Source: Tubiluchus corallicola (Eukaryota; Priapulida; Priapulimorpha; Priapulimorphida; Tubiluchidae). From it: a stretch of DNA of 53,914 nt. The notes beneath the pieces are model-generated. The model saw only the letters and a program-made list of their open reading frames with translations, searched no databases and was not told where the DNA came from. The position numbers and the translations under genes were made by a program. Below are positions 1-52,886 of this stretch, in pieces; position 1 is the stretch's first letter, and every line of letters begins with the position of its first letter. Where the stretch lies: contig JAQGDQ010001224.1 in NCBI GenBank assembly GCA_030141605.1, positions 1 to 53,914 on the forward strand, read 5' to 3'.

Positions 1-233
1 CATACGCACGCACGCATACGCACGCACGCACGCATACGCGCGCACGCGCGCATACGCGCGCACGCACGCACGCACACACATACACACACACACGCACATT
101 ACGCACGCACACACACACACACGCACACACACACACACACACGCACAAACACACACGCACGCACACACACACGCATACACGCACGCACGCACACACGCAC
201 ACACGCACGCACGCACGCACGCACGCACACACA

Positions 234-235
<2 letters not shown>
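1..235. repeat. CA/CG-rich microsatellite
   Basis: Almost purely alternating purine-pyrimidine DNA made of CACG, CACA and CATACG steps. Such tracts can adopt Z-DNA in principle. Reading frames across it are low-complexity artefacts. Confidence 0.95.
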
Positions 236-292
<57 letters not shown>

Positions 293-540
293 TTTCCTTT
301 TTCTTTCTACCCTTTTGTCTCACTCGCTGATTTGCTCGTTCACTCTCTCTTTCTTCATCTTTCTTTCTCATTCTACTTCCCTCCCTCCCTCTCTCTTTTT
401 CTCTCTCTTTCTGTTTCTCTCTGTCTTTTCTTCCCCTCTCTCTTTTTCTCCCTTCACTTTCTCTTTCTCTCTCTCTCTGTCTGTCTTTCTCTTGTTGTTT
501 CTCTCTTTTTCTTTCTTTTTCTTCTCCTGTTTTTTCTTTC
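236..540. repeat. (TC)n microsatellite and polypyrimidine tract
   Basis: A run of about 27 TC units (roughly 238-290) passes into a 250-bp stretch that is nearly all C and T on the plus strand. No gene is supported. 541-1315 holds nothing I can identify. Confidence 0.92.
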
Positions 541-1315
541 TGAACTGCAAATTTTCAAACTGTTGTCGCTACGGCCCGATATAAAAGAAGCCTTGCACTA
601 GTTTTTGCTTGAATAACATGAGTTGAATGCTGTTACGTATGTCGCGACATTATCGTTGATTAGTGGGTTTGTGAACTGTAATACAATGCAATGTAACATA
701 GTAAATATAACATACTGTAACATAACACATCACAATATAAGAAGCACTACACTGTTGCACCCAAAAATGTAAAATTTCATAGGAGCTGATGTCAGTTATG
801 TTTTAATGGTTGCAAATTCGCTTTTCAGGTATCTCTAAGTTGACTGACCGTAAAGAAAATTTAGTAGAAAATATACACAAAAATAAAATATAGTGTACAT
901 ACACATATCCTACAAAATGCATTTCGAAGTTAATTGTTGTGTGACTTTCTTACGACCTCTGCTCTCTGAAAACTCTATTCAAAACTGTAATGTGTCAGTA
1001 AAATGTGGGACAATCATCCGTCTGCGTGCCATTTATAAACCAAGCGGTACATTTTTGATCCTTGTGCCAAACACGTACATAATTGCCTTTTTGATATTAT
1101 TCTAGGCGTGTATTAATAATTACTACAGCAGCAAGGCGATGTGCAAACAAGAACTTTCCTCGGCGAATTGATAAGAAACTCTGAAAGGTGACGCCTTGTA
1201 TAAAGAAAGTGCATTAAAGACTTATGTTAAACTTATATTTTATTCAGACCTATTTTGCTTATACGGGGGCGGAATATGCTTTGAATTTGACTTCCTGCAG
1301 AATAATCATATTTCG

Positions 1316-1928
1316 TTAAAGGGAGACAGGATGATTTTTCATGTACTACCCCATTTTCAAGTCCGATAAAAAGTATACATTTTAGCACAATCAATACTGC
1401 AAAAGACTTTCTGATAACGAAATAATAGATTTAAATCTTAATAAACGGCGAGCGAGCCCAACTATTGATGACTTCACAAACTAACAATTTTCAACAGCAA
1501 AAATATTCCACGAGCGTGTTGCATGTGTTTGTGAAAGAGAAAATTGAAGTATAGTGCTGCTGTAAGATATTCAGGGTGTTGTACTAAAACTAGGTCATTT
1601 TAAGATAAAAATTCAACTTCAGATTTTCCGCTGTGCTCACGCACGAGCTGTTGAAAGTGTGTAGTTCGTCACAAACTAGCACATCGGAAATGAGAGGCAC
1701 AGCTCCTTGTTTTTCGTGTAGTGTGTTTTCGAAATGCTCGCGCTAGTGCCCGTCTAACTAGCGAATGGCGAAATGCATGTAAGAGCGAAGAATTAGTGGC
1801 GCGAATTGTGTTTGTGTGGCAATAATTCTTTCGCGTAAGTCGTTTTTGAAAAAAGTATGTTATCGTTCAACATTTTAAAGTATGTTGGTTTGACCAACAG
1901 TTTAAGATTGGGTCCGGTTTTGCTTTAA
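1316..1928 (-). mobile_element. TTAA-flanked 613-bp dispersed element, copy 1
   Basis: The segment starts and ends with TTAA and matches, in reverse complement, the 615-bp segment at 37621-38235, including the ends TTAAAGGGAGACAGGATG and GGTCCGGTTTTGCTTTAA. A 279-bp relative lies at 26602-26880. Equal length, shared ends and TTAA at both borders indicate a non-autonomous DNA element. TTAA targets are typical of piggyBac-type transposases, but that family link is inference. No coding capacity is visible. 1929-2735 has nothing recognised except a short direct repeat near 2235-2285. Confidence 0.7.
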
Positions 1929-2734
1929 AGGACATAAAAACTGAATTCTTAAAACAGCCAAACTGTTCGCCTTGAGAATTTGTATCACCTATACTCTGTT
2001 TTACTTCATAGGTTGCTTGTCTTAGTTTTAGCTCAATATAGAAAACGTAAATTCAAATTCCCGCTCTAACAGACGCAGGCATTTTAATGATCCGTCATTG
2101 AATAAGAAATTGAAGCAAGTTCAGATAACATTACGTAATTTTATAAAAGTAATCAGAGCATTTGTTACGCACACTTCACTTATCAAGCAAAAGTAAAAAT
2201 TACTTTATCTTGTCAACAAGATTAATGATATGTTTCTTGGTGACCCAGTGACGTTTCTTGGTGACCCAGTGACGTTTCTTGGTGCACACCGGGATAACAA
2301 ATCAGTGACGATTTACCAGTAGGCGGGAACTCTTACCACTGGACACTGGACACCAATATGATTGGAAACATTAAGGGATGCGTCGTTGGACCTCAAGTTG
2401 TTGAACCGCAAATTTGCAGCAAATCTTATACTGCAGCAAAATTATAGACCACAGTAAGTAACATTCGGAAAATAATGTTACAATTTCTACATGTAAAAAA
2501 CAGCAGCATATAGTATCCGTCACCGTTTATTGTCTGACATTCAAAATATGTCGTTTGTAACATAAAAAATGAGAGAGGATTTATAAATAGCATTTTTTAA
2601 AGTGGCATATATTATTGAGTGGCTATAATGCTTTTTTGTTGTAGTGAAAAGTCATTTTTCGTGAATTAATTTTGTGTGCATTTTGTTTTTTATATAATTA
2701 TGTAAATAGACGTGTGCTACAACCGTTTACAACA

Positions 2735-2822
2735 GCAGCACCACCACCACCACGACCACCACCACCACCACCACCACCACCACCACCACCACGACCACCA
2801 CTAACAACAACAACAACAACAA
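2735..2822. repeat. (CCA)n then (CAA)n microsatellite
   Basis: About 20 CCA triplets with a few CGA interruptions, followed by CAA triplets. Apparent proline or threonine frames are low-complexity artefacts. Confidence 0.9.
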
Positions 2823-2949
2823 GATGTCCTGTGTTGTCTACAACCACACTTTTGCAACTGTGTGCTCTGTTTTATTGTAATTTCAGTATTTTTAGTCTTA
2901 TGTTTTAATGTGTATTCTTGTTGTCTTATGCTATATACATGCTATTTAG

Positions 2950-3089
2950 TTGTGTGTGCATGTGTGTGTGTCTGTGTGTGTGCGCGCGTGCGTGCGTGCG
3001 TGTGTGTGCTCGCGTGTGTGCGTGCGCGCGTGTGTGTGCATGTGTGTGTGCATGTGTGGTGTGTGCGTGTGTGGTGTGTGTGTGTGTTT
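2950..3089. repeat. (GT)n/(GC)n microsatellite
   Basis: Alternating TG, CG and TGCG steps, resembling the tract at the window start but on the other strand. Confidence 0.92.
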
Positions 3090-3799
3090 TATATGGATTT
3101 TAAGTCTGGAATAAAAACCTGAATTGAATTGAATAATGTAGGCCTATCAGATGCTGTTTCTTGTTTTGTTGTAAACTTTCTTTTATGGTACTCATTATTT
3201 TAATATGTTTTTATGTTTTAATTTTGTGAATGTTATTTCGTGTTAATGTTTTAAAGTTGAACAGTATAAGGTTTTATTTTTTATTTTTTCTTGTAAAGTA
3301 TGTGCAATATTTGCATATAATATACGTAAATACATGCATGCCAAAATTGTCTCTCAGTGTGATTTTATTGAAGAACTTGAAATTTCTCTTTGGTTTTGGT
3401 GAATCAAATACTGTGAGTCAATGTCTGCATCCGCCCCAGCTGATAGAAAAAACTGATGACAAACATTACATTAAACCTTTGAACGTTCCACACCCGACTT
3501 ATTAAGCACATTAGCCAATAACTACTCAAACAGGAGTCATTTGAGTTTGGTAAATCCGATAAATGTATGTAAGTGAACGGAGAATGTTCGAAAAGGAGTG
3601 CTTTTGACTTAACTGGTTAGTAAAACGTTTGTTGCCGTTTAGAAAAAGTGATTTCAGTGATAGTTGTCGTGCGCTTAGATAAACAAGAGCTCTCTATATT
3701 GTGCCTTAGGGCCTTAGGGCTTTCATAAGTGGTATATTAATTTACCATAAGTAATTCAACGGAATTAATACAGTCGGTCGAAAAATTCGAGGTGAGACA

Positions 3800-3965
3800 G
3801 GTTAGATTAGATTAGATTAGATTGGATTAAATTTTATTGGTCTCATTTAAATTTACACATAATAGCATGCAATGTTTCTTTAAGATCATAAACACTACAT
3901 TGAGAAGGGGTGTCGAAAGACCAACAGGTCACCTAGCGGCCACCGCTATTTTTACGACATTAATA
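3800..3965. repeat. Dispersed repeat with ATTAG tandem head
   Basis: Four to five ATTAG/GATTA units lead into a segment containing GTGTCGAAAGACCA and GGTCACCTAGCGGCC. Related wording appears near 30005-30135 and, weakly, near 23905-23930 and 28170-28320, so this is a member of an interspersed family in the same orientation. Family identity is unknown. 3090-3800 and 3966-4575 hold nothing else I can support. Confidence 0.55.
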
Positions 3966-4579
3966 TTTATTTAGTTAATCGAGTGACATTGTTAGCAGCT
4001 TATTGCGAAGCATGCTTAATAATTATATACATTATAAATTTACAATAAAAATTGTGTTAGTAACTAAAGAAATATATCTATTTGTTATTAATATCTAATT
4101 TACTTAAAGCCTTTTGTTAGCGCATGCAAAATAACCGATAAACTAGAATGAAAATGACATAAACAATTATAATAGACATAAACAGATAATTATATGTTTC
4201 GTGGTTTTGAATATTTTGGAAAAGTTAGAATTGATTTTATGGCATTCGATGATCAGTCTAATCACTTTTATTTATTTACCTTTGTTCATTTATTTATTTA
4301 TTATTATTTATTTATACTAATCCTTTATGAGGGCAGTCCATTAAGTGCGTTACAAAGGGGTGGGCTTCATAAATATGTAGAAATATACATTAACTAGCCG
4401 CTTCTGCAACTTTCATTCTGAATTAATGTAAAAAATTGTACTTCAGTATAAGAATACTACCTCATGGGGTCAGAACAGAGAAGTAGCAAAAGAAGCAAAT
4501 ACGGAAAAAGTAAAACATTCTTTACTGTAAAAGATGCTTTGGTATTGAAAAGATAGGCATAAAATAAACCTTAGGTATA

Positions 4580-4606
4580 AAACAAAATAAAATAAAATAA
4601 AATAAA
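4580..4606. repeat. (AAATA)n short tandem repeat
   Basis: Four to five AAATA units. The surrounding 4300-4950 stretch is AT-rich with no recognised gene. Confidence 0.8.
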
Positions 4607-4964
4607 CAGGTACAAAACAATAGTATAAACCAAATTATAATACATTTAATAAATTTAATGTTTGGAAACCGTATGTTGCTATATTCATTTTACCCGACTG
4701 CTGTGTAAAGTTTTACGTTGCTTGACTCAAACTATACAAACTCTAGGTAGTCGTGAATGATGAAATACTTGCTCAAATATCATCTGCAGTAGGCCTGTGT
4801 GACCATTATATTGCAAATATGAGACACTCCATAGATTACAATTATTGTATCGACTTGGATAGATATGCAGCTTTTCCACAAATGATGCTATGACGTTTTG
4901 ATTCGAAACTGGTCTGTTTTAACTGTCACCATATTGTAGTCTTTTTCATCCCACTTGGTTTTAT

Positions 4965-5150
4965 CGTCATCTTTAACGCCATCGCCAATATCTTCAACAT
5001 CAGCACCACCGCCACCACCATCATCGTCATAATCATCGTCGTCGTCGTCATCGTCATCGTCATCGTCACCGTCACTATCACCATCACTATCACCTTCACC
5101 TTCACCATCATCATCATCATCGTCATCATCATCATCATCATCACCATGGC

Positions 5151-5183
<33 letters not shown>

Positions 5184-5185
5184 TT
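4965..5185. repeat. (ATC)n/(GTC)n imperfect trinucleotide repeat
   Basis: Runs of CAT, CGT and CAC triplets. The minus strand reads as a long Met/Val/Thr-rich frame that has no domain and is a repeat artefact. 5186-6848 contains no supported gene. Confidence 0.9.
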
Positions 5186-6848
5186 TACTTTGTTTAAGAA
5201 TAATAAAAGAGAGCAAGTGAAACGTTTTGCATATTTGCTCTACATGGTAAATATTAAAGGGCAAATGTGGTACAAAAAACGTTTTTTCCAGTTTCTCTCT
5301 CTGTGTTCATCAGAGTTGCCACCTCTTCACGAACCGAAATCAAGAGTCAGGAGCTAGCTGGAGAGAGGGGGTCGGAGCTTGGAGGTCGTCTTGTGAGGCG
5401 TTTTTCAGAAACAAAAATCAAGGAAATTAAACCACAAAGTAGTGCAAATTTCTTGATTTTAGGCCCTAAAAAACATTAAAACCTAAAACTTACAAAGTGC
5501 AAGGAGTGTACATCAATTTTTGCAGTTCTTTCCCAGTCCCAATGCATTTCTTACATTTTCTGAGATTTCTGATGACAATTCGTGTTGTGTGAATTAAAGC
5601 TAAACTGGATGAATTCTTGCATTGGAGCACTTGTGGCTGGAGCAAAAGTTGTCAAAAATGTAAACGGCTTTAAATGATCACGTAACCATTTAAACTTAAT
5701 TTAATAACTTTACTATTTTACTTAAGAGAGATTTCACTATGTTTAGCTTTGCTTAATGTTTCAATGGCATCAAGATGTACTTTTCTTCCCACTTAAATTT
5801 CAATGCTTTCGTAGATTTCGAAAATTTTCAAAAATCGGACCGAAGTAGGGATGTACGGTTGAATGTCAGGAGACTCCGGGCCAAATCAGGCGTGGTGGCA
5901 ACCCCAATGTTCACAATTTAGTTAAAATGCTGTCTAAACTCAGGCTACGTTATTAAGGATTTAGCTACTGCTGAAAATGAAGTATTTGTATACAAATCTA
6001 AAAAAATATGACAATAAAATATTATATTATAATAATAATGTATCCAAATGCATTGTATCGAAACATGTCGCGTAAGCTTTTGTCGAAGCGTCGGCTGCTG
6101 TTACTACTGTTGCTGCTGTTGCTCAATGCTGTTGCAGTCGATGTGACTGTCATAGCAACTGCTATGGCTGGCATACGCTGCTTTGTTTTTTCTGATTTTG
6201 GCAAGTTTTTTCGTTTGTTTCTAGCCATTTCGACAACACTCCCTTTCACCCTATCGGCACACACTTTTCCAAAACTATTGGATTCTTATAATACACTTTT
6301 AAACGTTTAAGTAGCCCAGAAAAATATGTTGTTTACCTGCGCAAATAAAAAGTCAGACACAAAAATTCAACAGTCCTACATTGCCTAAACTTTCGGATAA
6401 AGTCGAACAAACTATTTCTGCACATAAGTAGGAAATATCTGAGGTCTGTTTATCAATAAACTGAAAAAAAGGTTCACTTTACAAAGGATAAAAGTACTAG
6501 TCAATTGAACATCATTGTTCACGGCCCCACGACAGCCGGAAGACGTTGCTGTACACCAAGGAAGATGCCTTTTTATTTATAATTTTAATAAAGCATGAAG
6601 CTCATTGTCCGACATTAACCCGAGTACAACATAAGCCCATTTTACCTTTTCACCAAATTATGAAAAATAAAAGCAGTTGTAGCATTATAAAATGAGTACT
6701 GTGTTGTGTTTCAAATAACTTGCACCTGATTTATTACTAATTACGAGTTACTTAAAGGTGAAATGGTAAATAGAGTCAAAATAACATTGTTAACACGGAA
6801 TGGTTTTGTGAAAATGCCACCAACATTATCGTCTCATGGATATAGACA

Positions 6849-7395
6849 ATGGCGTTGTCATTGAATAGTCATAAGTTTCAGAGCATCAAGAGAATTCGCT
6901 ATAGTTTGTCCCGTGATTTAACCAGTACAGTAATTTGTAAAACGCTTCTGTCTCATTTAGATTTTAACAATGCTTTACTTTTTGGTATACTTACCACAAC
7001 ATTGAAATCTGTGCAAATTGTTCAAAAGATGGCAGCCAGGACTGTTTCAAAAATATCAAAATATGATCACATTACTCTGGTCCTCAAGATCCTGCTTTGG
7101 TTACCAATTAGATATCGTATAAAGTTTATACTTCTTGTCACCTTTAAATCACTAAAACGGGAAGCACCATTGTATTTGACAGAGACGTTCGAGTTTATTA
7201 CTTCAACATATACTTTGAGATCTATTGGCAATCTACATCGTAAGATACCAAAAATTAAGTTTGTAACATTTGAGGATAGAGCTTTCAGTCTTTGTGGTTC
7301 CAGTTGTCTATGAAACTAAAATTGGCTATAAATGTTAAAGAAGTTAAGAAACTACTTAAGACTAATTTGTTTCAGCAAGCATTTCTGTAATTTTA
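6849..7395 (+). pseudogene. Non-LTR retrotransposon reverse transcriptase C-terminal fragment
   Basis: A 154-residue open stretch has the order typical of the end of CR1/L2/jockey-type reverse transcriptases: a basic RRIR-like start (IKRIRYSLSRD), SHLDFNNALLFG, VQKMAARTVSKI, KYDHITLVLK, LLWLPIRYRIKF and a final EDRAFSLCGSS. The usual ending, KKLLKTNLFQQAF, continues about 7325-7389 in another frame, so there is a frameshift near 7310. No ORF1, endonuclease or palm domain precedes it, so it is a 5'-truncated dead copy. A 3' UTR-like tail runs to about 7600. It lies about 500 bp upstream of the receptor start. Confidence 0.85.
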
Positions 7396-7860
7396 ATAAT
7401 CTATCATTTTGTGCTATAACTTTTTGCTAGTGTGATAATGTCGTTTTTACTGATGATTCTTCTTGTGATTTTGTTCTCCTTGTGATAATTTAAAGTAATT
7501 TTTAGATTTTATGTGATTTTCTTTTAATGTTGTACATCACCTTTGATACTATTTTATTATTGTGATGAAAGTTTACAAACAATAAACTGTTAAACTGAAT
7601 AGTCAAAGGGAAACTGGTGTCTACTAATTGAAAATCAAGAACCAACTGATAATAAAACAGAAACTACTAACTTTTAAAATTTAAAAAGCTGCTGGTACGT
7701 TAGATTACGTTCAGTGTACAGCAACATTTGCTTACCAATTTACTTCGAATTGTTGTATTTTAAGACCTCGACTAACTAACTATTTGATACGTTTCGTTCA
7801 TTTTGTTGACGACTGTTCAGATGACGGGAAATAAAAAAGTTAAATCTAAATAAATTTGGC

Positions 7861-7911
7861 TATATAAATAAGTGATACTAACACATTTTTAATTGATTTC
7901 AGAGAATAAAA
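7861..7911 (+). promoter_or_regulatory. TATA-like box and 3' splice acceptor before the start codon
   Basis: A TATAAATA-type motif lies at about 7863-7870. A pyrimidine-rich acceptor, TTTTTAATTGATTTCAG, ends at 7902, and the ATG at 7912 sits in a good context (AAAAATGG). Either transcription starts just after the TATA motif, or an upstream untranslated exon (or a trans-spliced leader) joins at 7903. I could not identify an upstream exon. The two readings cannot be separated without transcripts. Confidence 0.45.
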
Positions 7912-49461
<41,550 letters not shown>

Positions 49462-51312
49462 TTCTCATTGTGACAACCGATTAGCTGAAATATCACGGCT
49501 GTTGCTTACGATTTTTTTAGAATGTCTACCGCTTTAAGGTTCTTATTACGGTGTTTTTTCCAGGGTAAATAGTACTAAGTACTGCAGATACGCGTGTATA
49601 TTATTTTGCAGGCCTATTTAAGATTTTTATTCAATTGTATTGGCGTGTTGCAAGTGCTTGTGGCGCCCGGGGATAGAAAAACTTCTGGCGCCCTACCATT
49701 TTAATGTTTTGATCATTTGTTTGCTGGGTGAAGTCACAAATTGTGCGCGTTTTTTGCGTCCGAGTCCAACCTTCCCTTTTTGACATGATGGGATAAAGAT
49801 AAACGATTTTTTTCTAAGAATCGCCGAGTCTGATTTGCAATACCGCCGCAGAGTAACTCTTTTCTTCGCATTAGTTGCGCATAACATGACAGTCCATAAA
49901 CATTCAAGATTATGAAAGATAGAGAACACTACAGGTTTTCACAATAATACAATTGGCACTTAAAGAAACGTCACTGTTTCTCCCAAAATTATCAATCTAC
50001 TAAGCCACACGACACTCTACACAAGCCGTTAAGTAACACCATTAAACTTTTTCCATGCTGTATGTAGTAACTAATTAAGTCAGCTAGGGTGATCTCTGAT
50101 CACTCAATTTTCCTGTATTTCGAAAACTTTTGTTAATTGTTTTGTTAATATCGAATTAGTTATTAATAATTAACAATCATTGAACTCTAGAAGAATTTGG
50201 CGTTCCCTCACCCTTGCGCATGTTGGCGATTGTCCCCACCCCCCGTTGCCCCACTACGCCTCTGTGTAATAGTTAGGAACTTGTAATTCTTCGTATGGAC
50301 AATGTTGCAGGTGATCAAATGTAAAAATTACCAGTTCAATGCCAAGTTGTGATAGAAAACAGTCAATTTATATCAATCGTGTTTTAGGAGTGAGCATTGC
50401 CTTGTATACTGTAAATGAAATGTAAAGTATATGAACCGATGGACTAGTCGTATTTAATGATGTGGACGGTCCACGAGAGGAAAAGGCAAGGTCCCTTGCT
50501 TAGATATACCTAATTACTACTGATTATTACTGTGATAATGGACAATTTACAACATTATACTATGAATTATGAAAAGCGATTTATTTTTTTATGACTGTTG
50601 GAGTATACCAGCGATTTTGTGTTTGTTGATAAATCTCTTTTATTTAGCATCTGTTCCGTTTGACAATTTCACAAGAGTACTGATTATCGCAGCATTGAAT
50701 GTATTTGGTGTTAAAATGTTAAAACTCAAAGTACTTTTTTCCTACTTTAGCCATGTAATTGATAATATTGCAGGCGGCTATCACTATGTGATGAAAAATG
50801 TTTCTTTATGTTTGTCCAAATATTACGTGTATTCGTAGCATTAGAAATTTTTAGAGGGTTTAAAATAGCAGCCACATAAGATACTTTAGCCTTTTATGGC
50901 AACTTTAATATAAAAATGTGTATCTATGATTCACAGGGCATATGATATTTCAACGAATTAAAAAGATAATAGTATATATATATAACTATGCGTTGACGTT
51001 GCCTCTTAAGTATGACGATTCTTAAATGCAGGGTGTGTCCATTTACTTTATATTTATGTTATTTTAACTCTTATAATTTTAAGGTTTTTAAATTATTTTT
51101 TTCGTAAAAGCCGATGAAAATTTAACTAATGTTTTTGAATTATATAAATGTACCATTTAACCTCTTTGTGATGTTAGTTAATATACTTCTGTGGCTTAGA
51201 GCTCTGTCTTTATTATTATTTTATGATTAATCCTAATTATAATAATGCATGTAACATAGCATTTTTATTTAAAAATATAAGCTGTGATAATTTCAAGCAA
51301 CTAATAAATAAA
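49462..51312 (+). other. Probable 3' UTR or downstream flank
   Basis: No coding exon follows. The first clear clustered polyadenylation signals are overlapping AATAAA at 51303-51308 and 51307-51312. Use of these would make a long 3' UTR, which is inference. The stretch also holds GC-rich hAT-like debris near 49655-49700 and 50200-50263, the latter beginning CAGAGGCGTAGTGGGGC on the minus strand. An 89-residue hydrophobic open frame at 50569-50838 has no support. Confidence 0.35.
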
Positions 51313-51871
51313 TATTTACAAATTTTGCTTATTAGCTGCGTTAATTATTATTTTATACAGATATTCATTTAGATATATAGCAAAAGCAAGCAGTTGGCTC
51401 ACATTTATAACGCTGTATCCTTTATGCTGGCTAGTATTGCTCGGCTATGTAGTGTTTTCGGAATTTTTTGAAGTAATTAAAAGTATTAAAACTTAATTAA
51501 GTATTAAAACGATGAAAAGTGCTGATTTCACGCTTTTTGTTTATGGACTGATGGCACGTAAACCAAAAACAGAATTGACCTATTTTGTTTAGCACCTTGC
51601 TAAGATTTATTTGAGATTTCATTTGTAAATGAATTATTTCTTCTTCAAAGTCTCATTCCACCTATTGTAGACATGAGATCAGAGTATTCCACACATTTCT
51701 ATCTGCAGCCAACAGCCTAAGTTCATCTTTGGTCGAATTTGTTGAACATCTTCATTTATCTTAGCTATCCAAGCTGTCCTTGCCAAGTAGCTTTTGCAAA
51801 GTTTTAAAGCCTCCTTTAAGGCGATTCTTACTGATGCTTCATTTGGAAATTTTAATGAGAGATTCTACATA

Positions 51872-51952
51872 CGCTTCGTCAGCTTGCAGGAGGATAACAC
51901 CATCAAATCGGTCCACGAACAACCCGGGTTTAAACTGCATGATTACGAAAAT
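51872..51952 (+). pseudogene. Fragment of a paralogous receptor tail exon
   Basis: Reads RFVSLQEDNTIKSVHEQPGF, then KLHDYEN. It aligns without gaps to RFTSLREDNTIKPLYEQPTF and KLPDYK of the receptor's last exon at about 49315-49395. No surrounding exon is visible, and it is cut off on the right by repeat X. It is a relic of a duplicated gene end or the edge of a neighbouring paralogue. Confidence 0.8.
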
Positions 51953-51959
51953 AATATTA

Positions 51960-52886
51960 TACTAGTAAAGGCCCCGCAAAAAATTTTGCTTATAAATACA
52001 CTTATAATCAAAGATGCGCGAACATTCCACCTAGTGTTTGTCTGTTTATCTAACGCAAAGCCAGCAGCTTTTACTGAATTAAAGTTATAGGGTTATAGGC
52101 AGAGTATAATGGATGACGTCAGAACAATGGCTTTGCGTTAGCAGTTTTTCAAGCGAAAATTGCCAAAAATAGAACATCTAATTAACTCGTCGATACTCCT
52201 CTCAGCGGACGTGTAGTAAAGAGAATGTTAAAATATACTATATGTTAAATAATTATGTTAAGAAGAGTCTTACTGAAGTCAGCCAAATAAGGAGAACTTA
52301 AGGAGTGGTGTCAGTTGACCCACTTGTCAGACTGCGCACGCAATTCATATATAAGTCGTGACATCAGCCAGCAGGAGGGCTGGTCATACTTCACACTTAC
52401 AAGCAGGACGTCTCTCGTAGATCAGGGGCCTTGGCACTGCTGTCTATATATTATATTTATTGTGATGTTATTTAATAAATGTGTTATTTCGCAAATAAAG
52501 TCTTGATAGCTTTGCCATTACTCAAACGTTCATAAACAGCTACACACAGCTCACACAACGTACCACCACTATACCAGAGACTTAATAATTTAACTCGTGT
52601 CCTAAAATGTAGCCCACATCATCGTGTAGCTCTGTTCTTCCTCTTTCTAAAGAGCTACATATCTCCTTCCGAGAGTCCCACCAGGCGCCTCTAGAACGTT
52701 TTTTCCGCATGCAGTTTGGTCAAAATTTCGAAAAAATCGCGAGTTGGGTCGGGGAAAACGCCAGTTACGGGACTCCGTGGCCCCCTCGCGAATTCTAAAT
52801 ACGCCTATGAGGCCCACCGCTGAACGGGCTATCTATCCAGCACCACTCCCAGCTCGTTCCCGTTCGCTAGAAATAAGTATCGAAAA
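51960..52886 (-). repeat. Dispersed repeat X, inverted copy C, interrupted
   Basis: Reverse complement of the repeat at 11890-12428, from AAAGGCCCCGCAAAA to CCCGTTCGCTAGAAATAAG, split by the LTR-like insert at 52215-52595. TGACGTCA is kept at 52114. It is more diverged than copies A and B. Confidence 0.8.
52215..52595 (+). mobile_element. Solo LTR-like element nested in repeat X, 5-bp target duplication
   Basis: The 381-bp insert starts AGTAAAG and ends TTTAACT, flanked by CGTGT at 52210-52214 and 52596-52600. Removing one CGTGT restores continuity with copies A and B. It shares TTTAATAAATGTGT and AATAAAGTCTTGATAG with 23222-23707. No internal region. Confidence 0.8.

Noticed and set aside
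99-601. Open frames rich in Arg/Glu, Leu/Ser or Cys/Val at the window start
   Set aside because: They are translations of CA, CG and TC microsatellites with no domain and no codon-usage support.
50569-50838. 89-residue hydrophobic open frame as a possible small membrane protein
   Set aside because: It lies in the probable 3' UTR, shows no conserved motif and has the composition of AT-rich random sequence.
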